Assembly (NCBI GenBank): GCA_044222245.1
Contig: JBGANQ010000041.1
Location: 1 to 64,000, forward strand
Source: CALFML01 sp044222245
GTDB lineage: Bacteria > Myxococcota_A > Polyangia > Palsa-1104 > JAEUJZ01
Direction: 5' to 3'
Length of the DNA stretch: 64,000 nt
Of this stretch, positions 1-8,690 are shown in pieces. Numbering within the stretch: the stretch's first letter is position 1; the number at the start of each line of letters is the position of its first letter. The translations under genes were made by a program, and so were the position numbers. The notes beneath the pieces are model-generated. The model did no database searches and was not told the origin of the DNA. It was given only the letters and a program-made list of their open reading frames with translations.

Positions 1-181
1 GCGCCGCCTGATTGCCGATGACCTCCAGGGGATAGCTGACCCCGGCGGCGAAGGTCCCATCCCCTTTGCTGATCAGCACATTCAGCGAGTTCGCGGTGTC
101 GGCAAACACGATGTCGGCGCGGCCATCGCCGTTGAGGTCCAGGTATAAGACCTGCCCCCCGGCAATAGGAGCGGACTTAAT
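1..181 (-). pseudogene. FG-GAP/VCBS repeat protein fragment, 5' end missing
   Basis: The minus strand reads an FG-GAP/VCBS calcium-binding repeat: DLNGDGRADIVFAD followed by GDGTF, with the typical spacing of a beta-propeller blade. The frame is open to the left edge of the window. On its upstream side it meets a TGA at 182-184, and no ATG, GTG or TTG lies between that stop and the repeat motif. The gene therefore has no visible start and appears cut inside a blade. Such proteins are normally secreted and begin with a signal peptide, which is absent here. It is most likely the 3' remnant of a larger gene. A sequencing frameshift upstream is possible, but no VCBS-like sequence continues in the other minus-strand frames just above 184. 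Confidence 0.6.
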
Positions 182-287
182 TCAGCCCGGCGCCGCGACC
201 AGCAGCCCGCGCGCTCGCCCATGGAGCGACGGCCGGCTCGCATGCGGTGCGCCGAAAAGGGGGCGCAGCGGGTATAGTGCGCAGGCC

Positions 288-1397
288 ATGACGCAAGACC
301 ACGCGGACACGATTCTGGCGGCGGAAGTCGTCCTGCCGGGGAGCCACCTGGATGACACGCTGCGCCTGTTCACCGAGCGGCTCGGGTTCCGAGTCGAGTC
401 GATCTACCCGGCCGACGCCCCGGTGGTGGCGGTCCTTCGCGGGCACGGGCTGCGGCTGCGGCTCGATGGGACCGCGGCGGGCGGGGCGGGGACGCTGCGC
501 CTGCGCTGCCGCAACCCGGCAGCGGTGGCCGGCGGACAGCGCGAGCTGCTGGCTCCCAACGGCACCCGCATCGTGCTTGTGGAGGACGCGGCCGCGCTGG
601 GGCTGCCGCCGCTGCAGCCGAGCTTTGTGGTCAGCCGGCTGGCCGGCGACGCGCCGTTTCACCTGGGCCGGGCGGGGATGCGCTACCGCGACCTCATCCC
701 CGGCCGCCAGGGCGGGCGCTTCATCGCCTCGCATATCCAGATTCCCGACGGCGGCCCGGTGCCCGACTATGTGCACTTCCACAAGATCCGCTTCCAGATG
801 ATCTACTGCTACAAGGGCTGGGTGCGCGTGGTCTATGAGGATCAGGGGCCGCCGTTCGTGCTGCAGGCGGGCGACTGCGTGCTGCAGCCGCCGCAGATCC
901 GCCACCGCGTGCTGGAGAGCTCACCGGGCCTGGAGGTCATCGAGCTCGGCTGCCCGGCCGAGCACGAGACCTGCGCCGATCTGGAGCTGCAGCTGCCCAC
1001 CGTGACGCTGGCCCCGCAGCGCGAGTTTGGCGGGCAGCGCTTTGTCCGCCACATCGCCGCCGGTGCGCCCTGGGGCCCCTGGCGGCTCGGCGGCTTTGAC
1101 TACCGCGACTTCGGCATCGCCGCGGCCACCTGTGGACTCGCCGGCGTCGGGGTTGTCCGCCGGCACGGCGCGGCGGACGAGCGGCGATTCTGTCACGCCG
1201 CGGAGCTGGTCTTCCTGTTTGTGCTAAGCGGAGCGATGACGGTGCGCGCCGATGGCCAGCCGGAGCAGCGGCTGCAGGCGGGGGACTGCTGCGTGATTCC
1301 GGCGGCGCTCGGCCACGCGCTCGCCGCCTGCTCAGCGGATCTGGAGCTATTGGAAGTGACCCTGCCGGCCGCGGTTGCCCCCACCCCAGCTGCCTGA
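288..1397 (+). CDS. Glyoxalase-like domain plus two cupin domains
   Basis: The start is the ATG at 288 (MTQDHADT); the frame is open further upstream, but that part has no domain and overlaps the VCBS remnant. The product is 369 aa. Residues about 8-95 look like one vicinal-oxygen-chelate (glyoxalase/dioxygenase) half: a hydrophobic beta strand, then LDDTLRLFTERLGFRVE. Residues about 140-235 form a first cupin, with HFHKIRFQMIYCYKGWVRV, then GDCVLQPPQIRH. Residues about 270-355 form a second cupin, with the same G-DCC-IP-H pattern near the end. The cupin histidines suggest metal binding. Substrate is unknown. The order VOC-cupin-cupin is an uncommon fusion. A 12-bp hairpin directly follows the stop. 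Confidence 0.8.
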   Translation: MTQDHADTILAAEVVLPGSHLDDTLRLFTERLGFRVESIYPADAPVVAVLRGHGLRLRLDGTAAGGAGTLRLRCRNPAAVAGGQRELLAPNGTRIVLVEDAAALGLPPLQPSFVVSRLAGDAPFHLGRAGMRYRDLIPGRQGGRFIASHIQIPDGGPVPDYVHFHKIRFQMIYCYKGWVRVVYEDQGPPFVLQAGDCVLQPPQIRHRVLESSPGLEVIELGCPAEHETCADLELQLPTVTLAPQREFGGQRFVRHIAAGAPWGPWRLGGFDYRDFGIAAATCGLAGVGVVRRHGAADERRFCHAAELVFLFVLSGAMTVRADGQPEQRLQAGDCCVIPAALGHALAACSADLELLEVTLPAAVAPTPAA

Positions 1398-1400
1398 CTT

Positions 1401-1445
1401 GAGCGCCCGCGGTCATAATTCCCTTTAGTGAATCCGCAGGCGCTC
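1401..1445 (+). terminator. Hairpin after the glyoxalase-cupin gene
   Basis: GAGCGCCCGCGG at 1401-1412 pairs with CCGCAGGCGCTC at 1434-1445: 12 positions with one mismatch and a 21-nt A/T-rich loop. It begins 3 nt after the stop codon at 1397. No run of T follows, so it is either a weak intrinsic terminator or a 3'-end stabilising structure. The rest of 1446-1660 shows nothing I can name. Confidence 0.45.
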
Positions 1446-1660
1446 ACCCTCGCCGCACCGGCAACCCGGGCGGTCTGCGGAACGGAGCCGGAAGGGGCGG
1501 CGCCGCGGCTCGCCCGCGCCGCGCCGGCTGCGGTGGAGACGTCACTGGGACGAATCTGGCCGGTGTCTTTTTTTGCCCGCGCTGCGGATTAGCTAAATGG
1601 TGTTCCGCGCCTGGCGGGCGGTCGCCAGCGCCCCGCGGCGCCGGTGGTACGCTGGTCAGT

Positions 1661-2149
1661 ATGAACCACCCGCTCATCGCCGCCGCTTCGGGAGTCTTGT
1701 TCGGCTGTGTCCTGTGCACCAGCGCCTACCTTGCACACCAGCGCCCAAGCCCGCTGTTTGCAAGCGATCCGCCGGTGCCGGCCCGCGTGCAGTCCGTGGT
1801 GGCGCCGCCGCCCACCCCGGCGCCCGACCCGCTGCCCGCCGAGCCCGCGGTCGCCAGCGACTGCTTCGACCCCGATGCGACGCTGAGCCAGGCTCAGACC
1901 GCCTACGTCAACGGCGACTACGCCGAGGCCATCGATCTGGCCGAGCTGTGCACCGATGTCGCGCCGGTGCGCTCCATGCGGATCATCGGCGCGGCGAGCT
2001 GCGTCCTGCACGATCTGGAGTGCCTGCGCACCGCGTACCGCCACCTCGACGCGCCCGGGCGGCAGTACCTGGTCTATGTCTGCCAGCGCAACGGCGTCAC
2101 GTTTCGCCAGCGCGGCAAGCACCTGATCGCGGCAGTAGACACGCGATAG
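1661..2149 (+). CDS. Small membrane-anchored protein of unknown function
   Basis: The product is 162 aa. The N-terminus (MNHPLIAAASGVLFGCVLC) is one hydrophobic segment, either an uncleaved anchor or a weak lipoprotein signal. Residues about 35-65 are Pro/Ala rich and disordered. The C-terminal half has a TPR-like helix pair (AQTAYVNGDYAEAIDLAELC) and several conserved-looking cysteines in SCVLHDLECL and LVYVCQRNGV. This kind of C-terminal domain is familiar to me from proteins of unknown function in myxobacteria. It is a single gene convergent with the downstream glycosyltransferase. No enzymatic motif is visible. Confidence 0.7.
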   Translation: MNHPLIAAASGVLFGCVLCTSAYLAHQRPSPLFASDPPVPARVQSVVAPPPTPAPDPLPAEPAVASDCFDPDATLSQAQTAYVNGDYAEAIDLAELCTDVAPVRSMRIIGAASCVLHDLECLRTAYRHLDAPGRQYLVYVCQRNGVTFRQRGKHLIAAVDTR

Positions 2150-2270
2150 CAAGACCCAGGGCACGCGCTCGGCGGCAGCACCGGCGCGGGCCCCGCGACA
2201 AGAGCCCAAGCGGCAGCGCCGCCGATTTGCTGCAGGGTCGCAAGCCGGCCTGGCAACCCAGGGAATCAGC

Positions 2271-3413
2271 TTACGCGGCCTGGGCGTAGTGAGCGGCCTC
2301 GGGCTGGTGGGTGCCGAGGCGCTGCAGCGCCTGCGCGTAGATCTGCACATGGCGCTCGATCGAGCGCGCCCAGGTGAAGCGCTCCAGGTCGAGCTGCGCC
2401 TTGGCGGACATCCGCAGCCGCAGCTCCGGACTCACCAACAGCCGCACCAGATACTTCACAAACTCCCCGGTATCGGCGGCCAGGTAGCCGTGCTCGCCGT
2501 GCTCGATGATCTCTGCGACCCCGTTGGGGGTACGGGCGACCACCGGCAGCCCGGCCGCGCGCGCCTCAATGATGGCGATCGGCAGCGCCTCCAGGTAGCT
2601 CGGCAGGGCGAACACCGCGGAGCGCGCCAGCAGCTTCTGCACCTGCGGGCGGGGCAGGATGCCGGTGAACTCGACGTGCGCTGCGAGGCCGAGGCGCGCC
2701 ACCTCGCGCTCGACGCGCGGGCGCTCGGGGCCATCGCCGACCAGGGTGAAGATCGGCCACTTGTCGCGCGGCAGCTGGCGCAGCACCTGCGGCACCATGC
2801 GGATAAGATCCATGGGACGCTTGCGCCTGGCGAAGCGCAGCACGCTCACCACCCGCTGCTCCTCGCGCCGCGGCAGCCGCCACTCTTCGGTGCGGGTGGC
2901 GTTGAGCAGGATCTGGACGTCGCGGCGGCCGGTGACCGCGCGCAGCTCGTCGGCGACAAAGCTCGACACCCCGGTCCAGATCGTCGGCTGCGCCGACCAC
3001 GGGTACAGGTGATCGAGGGCGCGCAGGGCGACGCCGCCGACCCCGCGCAGCACCGAGTGCAGGGTGAACACGCTGGGCAGCTGCAGCTTCTTGGCGAGGT
3101 ACGCCGCGGCGTGGCCGAGCGGCGAGAAGATGCAGTGCGAGTGCACCACGTCATAGCCGCCCGAGCGCAGCAGCTCTTCCAGGACCGGGATCGACTGTCC
3201 GTTGCGGATGTAGCCGATGCGCGGCAAAAGCGGCGCCGCGATGCGGTGCACGGGGAAGATCTCGCGATCCGGTCCGCCCGGGGCGACGCAGATCACGTGC
3301 GGCTCGTGCCCGCGCAGGGTCAGCTCGTGCGCCAGATCGTGCATGTGCACTTCCAGGCCGCCCACTTTAGGTAGGTAGGAGTCGCTGACGATTGCGATCT
3401 TGTAGCGCTTCAT
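2271..3413 (-). CDS. Glycosyltransferase family 4
   Basis: The product is 380 aa. The start chosen is the ATG at 3413 (MKRYKIAIVSDSYLPKVGG), because AGGAG lies 9 nt upstream; a longer frame upstream has no ribosome site. The fold is GT-B. The N-terminal acceptor domain begins with a glycine-rich loop (KVGGLEVHMHDLA). The C-terminal donor domain carries LVGDGPERPRVE, then SYLEALPIAIIEARAAGLPVV, the EX7E motif that binds nucleotide sugar in GT4 retaining enzymes. No signal peptide is present, so it acts on the cytoplasmic side of the membrane. It is probably involved in glycan or glycolipid assembly, but it stands alone with no polysaccharide genes nearby, so acceptor and donor cannot be named. 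Confidence 0.88.
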   Translation of the reverse strand: MKRYKIAIVSDSYLPKVGGLEVHMHDLAHELTLRGHEPHVICVAPGGPDREIFPVHRIAAPLLPRIGYIRNGQSIPVLEELLRSGGYDVVHSHCIFSPLGHAAAYLAKKLQLPSVFTLHSVLRGVGGVALRALDHLYPWSAQPTIWTGVSSFVADELRAVTGRRDVQILLNATRTEEWRLPRREEQRVVSVLRFARRKRPMDLIRMVPQVLRQLPRDKWPIFTLVGDGPERPRVEREVARLGLAAHVEFTGILPRPQVQKLLARSAVFALPSYLEALPIAIIEARAAGLPVVARTPNGVAEIIEHGEHGYLAADTGEFVKYLVRLLVSPELRLRMSAKAQLDLERFTWARSIERHVQIYAQALQRLGTHQPEAAHYAQAA

Positions 3414-3639
3414 AAGTTTAAGCTCCTTCGGGTTGGGACCGCGGGTGCGCATAAGGGGTAAGCACTGCGGTTGGCTTCAGAGCGACGGGAACTACAGGGT
3501 ATTATTTAATAAACGCCAAGCGAGCAATGCTCATGCCACGGGCTGCCTCGTCGGCCAGCGCACCCATGCGGCGCGGGATTTGTCAGAGTTTCACCAAGCG
3601 CGTGGCCTGGGGACCGCGGGTGTCAAATACCTACCAGGG

Positions 3640-3667
3640 ACTCCTGATGCAGTGACCCCTCAGGAGT
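3640..3667 (-). terminator. Possible terminator of the first kinase gene
   Basis: ACTCCTGA at 3640-3647 pairs perfectly with TCAGGAGT at 3660-3667 (8-bp stem, 12-nt loop). It lies about 35 nt after the stop codon of the minus-strand kinase gene. Only a weak T-rich stretch follows in the direction of transcription. The rest of the 288-bp gap 3414-3701 shows only the glycosyltransferase ribosome site near 3421-3426. Confidence 0.4.
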
Positions 3668-3701
3668 GCCGGTCGGATGGCGGTAATCTCTTGGGCTTGA
3701 A

Positions 3702-5318
<1,617 letters not shown>

Positions 5319-5392
5319 GGGAGTCTCCTTGGTTCCTGCCTCCGGATCAGCGGCGACTTGCAGGAGCGCGCGGCGATCCAGAGCTCGGGAGT

Positions 5393-6715
5393 TCAGCGCG
5401 TCGGATCGTGGATGACGTTGCCGGTCGCCGGGTTGCTGCCGTCCCAGTAGTACTGCTGCGGGTAGCCGTTGAGCGGATTCAGATCGCCGCCGTGGCCAAA
5501 GCTCGCGTACTCCCTGCGGTAGCTGGTCTTCCAGTCGGGATTGTGGGGATTGTTGAAGGCCGAACCGAGGACATTGTCGCTCACGCTGCCGTTGTAGAAA
5601 AACGGTACGTTGTCGAGGACGCTGCCGATGCGGTCGTCCTCCGCATCGCGCGCCACCTGCTCGGGGCTGCGCTGAAAGCCGTTGCGCCAGTCGCCGATCG
5701 TCGGGCCGCGCGGCGCGATGAGCTTGGAGGCGCCGGAGTTGAACAGGCCGGCGTTGCCCATGCGCTTCATCTGCGTCTGGTCGGTCGGGTGCAGACCATA
5801 GAGCCCCTGCAGCGGGCCGGCATTCATGTAGCGGCCCAGATTCCAATCGGTGTCGTGGCCCATGGCGATGGTCGACAGCGGCTCGCCAGCGTGACCGAGC
5901 GGCAGCACCTCGGGTCCGTTGCCGGCGGTGCCGCCGTTGGGATCAAACTCCAGGAAGAACTCGGGCGGGATCTTGCCCCCGGTGCGCGCGGCGGCGGCGT
6001 AGGCCCAGACCAGGTGCTGCTCGGAGTCGTAGTAGCGGCTGCCCGGCCCCCCCTGCTTGGTGTCGGCGAGCATCTGGTTGGTGGTCTTGCCATAGGCCAG
6101 CTGGTCGTCCGCGTTCTTCTTGGCCCGCCACTCATCGAGCAGCTTGTTCATCGCCACCGGGTTGTCCAGCGGCAGGTTCAGCTGGACGTCCTTGACCTCG
6201 ACCCGGATGTTGTTCGAGGTCACCACATAGACTCCTTTTTGGGAGTCGAACACCGAGTGGATATTGTAGTCGGCGGCGGTCTTCTCGCCGGCTGGGTGCT
6301 CGCTGTCGGTGCGCCAGTTGATGGCGGGCTGCCCGGGGGCGACCTCCGGGGTGGCGCCGCGGGTCGTGCCGGGGGCGGAGGCGAGGAGCATGCCCGGCTT
6401 GCTCAGCTCCTCCGCGGTCTTGGAACCGGGGTGCGAGAGCGACTCCTTGAGCTGGACTCCCGCCGCCGCCGGCTGGCTGGCCGCCCCGGAAGCCCAGTGC
6501 GCCAGGTTCTGGGCCAAAAAGGAGCCCGGCTTGTTTAGCTGCCCGCCGAGCGCAGTGTCCGGATTGGCGGCGTGGGTCAGCAGCGTCCCACCCGCTCCGG
6601 ACGCCGGCAGCGCGGCGTGGTCGTTCGCTGCCGGGTGCACCGCCGGGGTCGCGGCGGCTGGCTCATGACCAAACGGCGACTGGGCAGGCCGTGGCCTGAC
6701 TTCATAAGTGCTCAT
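5393..6715 (-). CDS. Uncharacterised protein with a possible phospholipase A2-like motif
   Basis: The product is 440 aa. The ATG at 6715 is supported by GGGAGG about 7 nt upstream. The first 130 residues are Pro/Ala/Gly rich, have no signal peptide and look disordered. The C-terminal 300 residues look like a folded domain with many Asn, Gly and aromatic residues. I see GNGPEVLPLGHAGEP followed by MGHDTDWNLGRY and then HPTDQTQMKRMG. In PLA2-type folds (parvovirus VP1 and related enzymes) a glycine-rich calcium loop precedes a catalytic HD helix, and a second helix supplies an Asp. The order here fits, but the spacing was judged by eye. The gene is followed 74 nt later by the kinase gene on the same strand, so both may be co-transcribed and the protein could be a kinase substrate or a toxin-like effector. 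Function is unproven. Confidence 0.6.
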   Translation of the reverse strand: MSTYEVRPRPAQSPFGHEPAAATPAVHPAANDHAALPASGAGGTLLTHAANPDTALGGQLNKPGSFLAQNLAHWASGAASQPAAAGVQLKESLSHPGSKTAEELSKPGMLLASAPGTTRGATPEVAPGQPAINWRTDSEHPAGEKTAADYNIHSVFDSQKGVYVVTSNNIRVEVKDVQLNLPLDNPVAMNKLLDEWRAKKNADDQLAYGKTTNQMLADTKQGGPGSRYYDSEQHLVWAYAAAARTGGKIPPEFFLEFDPNGGTAGNGPEVLPLGHAGEPLSTIAMGHDTDWNLGRYMNAGPLQGLYGLHPTDQTQMKRMGNAGLFNSGASKLIAPRGPTIGDWRNGFQRSPEQVARDAEDDRIGSVLDNVPFFYNGSVSDNVLGSAFNNPHNPDWKTSYRREYASFGHGGDLNPLNGYPQQYYWDGSNPATGNVIHDPTR

Positions 6716-7127
6716 CGCAGCCTCCCGCTAACAAACTAAGCAAAGATGGTCGGGCGGCGCCGCTCGCAATCCGAGCCGCAGATGGCACCCCCCAATACCG
6801 CCAATATTGTATGGGCTCGGGCGGCCTCCGCCAAGCTGTAAGAAAATGCCAAGTATCGTCGGAGAGATGCCTACAGAAGGGCTGCCCGAGCGCCGGCTCG
6901 GGAGGCACTGGGCGCCGCCGCCGCCGGCAATTCCGACAGCTCACTACAGGAGCGCACCCGCACTTTTGGGACTGGGGACGCCGCCGGCTGCCCCGCCACG
7001 CACTTTTCGGTGTAGTCCGGGGCGCGTGTGCTGCATCCTAACCTTGGGGGCTGGCGGCGCCAGCTAGCGCGGTGCGCAGCGCCAGCAGGCCGAGCCCGAG
7101 CCTGAGCCAGACCCTGGGAGTGATAGC
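6716..7127 (+). other. 412-bp divergent intergenic region
   Basis: This region separates two divergent genes and must contain promoters for both. It is clearly less GC-rich than the genes between about 6780 and 6870. I see no convincing -35/-10 pair, no long inverted repeat and no coding frame with a protein-like composition. The ribosome site GGGAG at 7116-7120 serves the TTG start at 7128. Confidence 0.4.
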
Positions 7128-8690
7128 TTGTCCACGGAGCAAACAACTGGCAGCCGAGCGGCGAGCGGCGAGGCGAGCATGCTCACCGATACGGTGGAGC
7201 GGCCGGCCGACCTCGGTCCGCCATCGTCCCCGGTGCCGGTAGCCGGGGCGAGCGCGCCGCCGGCGGCGCAGCGCATCGGCCGCTATGCAGTGCTGCGCCA
7301 GCTCGGGGAGGGCGGCATGGGGGTCGTGCTCGCCGCCTACGATGAAGAGCTCGACCGCCGGGTCGCGGTCAAGCTCCTACGCGAGCACGGTGCCCACGCC
7401 TTCGAGCACCGCATGCGCATCTTCCGCGAGGCGCAGGCCATGGCGCGGGTGTCCCACCCCAACGTCGTGCAGGTCTACGAGGTCGGGGAGTTCAGCCCGC
7501 CTGGAAGCCGCGAAAGCCAGGTGTTCATCGCCATGGAGTTCATAGATGGCGTCACCCTGTATGACTGGCAGCGGCAGGACGGCCGCGCCTGGGAGGAAAT
7601 CCTCGGCGTCTACCTGGCGGCCGGCCAGGGGCTGCGGGCGGCGCACGACTCGGGGCTGGTCCACCGCGATTTCAAGCCCGACAACGTGCTTGTGGGAAGT
7701 GACGGCCGACCGCGGGTGGCCGACTTCGGACTGGCGCGCGGCGGTGACGACGCTGCCGACAAGACCCCGCCGGTCGCCCCTGCGCCCGAGCGCAGCGCCG
7801 GCTTCCTCTTGCGGTCGCCGCTGACCCAGGCGGGCGCGATCCTGGGGACGCCGATGTACATGTCGCCCGAGCAGTACCGCGGTGAGCTGGCCGGCCCGCG
7901 CAGCGACCAGTTCAGCTTCTGTGTCGCCTTATATGAAGCGCTGTATGGCGTGCCGCCGTTTGACGGCAGCACGTTCGAGGCGCTGCGCGCCAACGTCCTT
8001 CTACATCGGGTGCGCCCGCGGCCTGCGGGGACCGCGGTGCCGCCGTTTGTTCACGAGACCATCGTGCGCGGCATGGCGCTCGATCCCGAGCAGCGGTTTG
8101 CCAGCATGGCCGAGCTGCTCGCGGCGCTCACCTTCGATCCCGGGCAGAACCCGGCGGCGCTGCCGCTCATCCGGCGGGCGTTCAGCGCCATCCTGCTCGC
8201 GTTGAGCGTGGGGCTGGTGTCGCTGTTTCTCGGCCCGACGCTGCGCAACCAGAACACGGTGCGCATGGCGCTGGCCTCTTCGGTGATCCTGTTCTTCGGG
8301 CTCGGCCTGGCGACTCTTGTCCTGCGCAAGATTCTCTTACGCAATGCCTTCCATCGCGGCATCGTCATCCTGATCCTCAGCCTGGCCGGGCAGGAGGCGC
8401 TGATCAGCGCCATCGCCTACCTGATGAACGCCACGGTGGCGCAGGCAGTGGCGATGGAGCTGGCGGCGCTGGTCGCGGTCATCGTCTCGCTTACCTATTT
8501 CTTTTTCCGCCGCGGCTGGGTGGGCATTCCGGTGGTGCTCGGCGCGATCGGCTATCTTCTGTACTCGCCGCAGGACGCCGGACTTGTGGCCATGCTGGTG
8601 CATGTCCTGTTCGCCGCGGCGGTCATCTGGCTGTGGGGCCGCTCGGGGCGGGTCCGCGGCATCCGCCAGCTCGATCTGCCGAGTCAGTGA
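7128..8690 (+). CDS. Membrane Ser/Thr protein kinase, paralogue of the one at 3702
   Basis: The product is 520 aa. The start is TTG at 7128 with GGGAG 7 nt upstream; the next in-frame ATG (residue 18) has no such site. Kinase domain about 51-325: LGEGGMGVVLAAYD (glycine loop), K82 in VAVK, HRDFKPDN with D181, DFG at 199-201, and TPMYMSPEQYRG. All catalytic residues are present. Six or seven hydrophobic helices follow from about residue 350 to 515, as in the paralogue at 3702. The stop codon overlaps the start of the hybrid histidine kinase (TGATG), so both proteins are translationally coupled and probably act in one signalling route joining Ser/Thr and His-Asp phosphorylation. Confidence 0.93.
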   Translation: MSTEQTTGSRAASGEASMLTDTVERPADLGPPSSPVPVAGASAPPAAQRIGRYAVLRQLGEGGMGVVLAAYDEELDRRVAVKLLREHGAHAFEHRMRIFREAQAMARVSHPNVVQVYEVGEFSPPGSRESQVFIAMEFIDGVTLYDWQRQDGRAWEEILGVYLAAGQGLRAAHDSGLVHRDFKPDNVLVGSDGRPRVADFGLARGGDDAADKTPPVAPAPERSAGFLLRSPLTQAGAILGTPMYMSPEQYRGELAGPRSDQFSFCVALYEALYGVPPFDGSTFEALRANVLLHRVRPRPAGTAVPPFVHETIVRGMALDPEQRFASMAELLAALTFDPGQNPAALPLIRRAFSAILLALSVGLVSLFLGPTLRNQNTVRMALASSVILFFGLGLATLVLRKILLRNAFHRGIVILILSLAGQEALISAIAYLMNATVAQAVAMELAALVAVIVSLTYFFFRRGWVGIPVVLGAIGYLLYSPQDAGLVAMLVHVLFAAAVIWLWGRSGRVRGIRQLDLPSQ

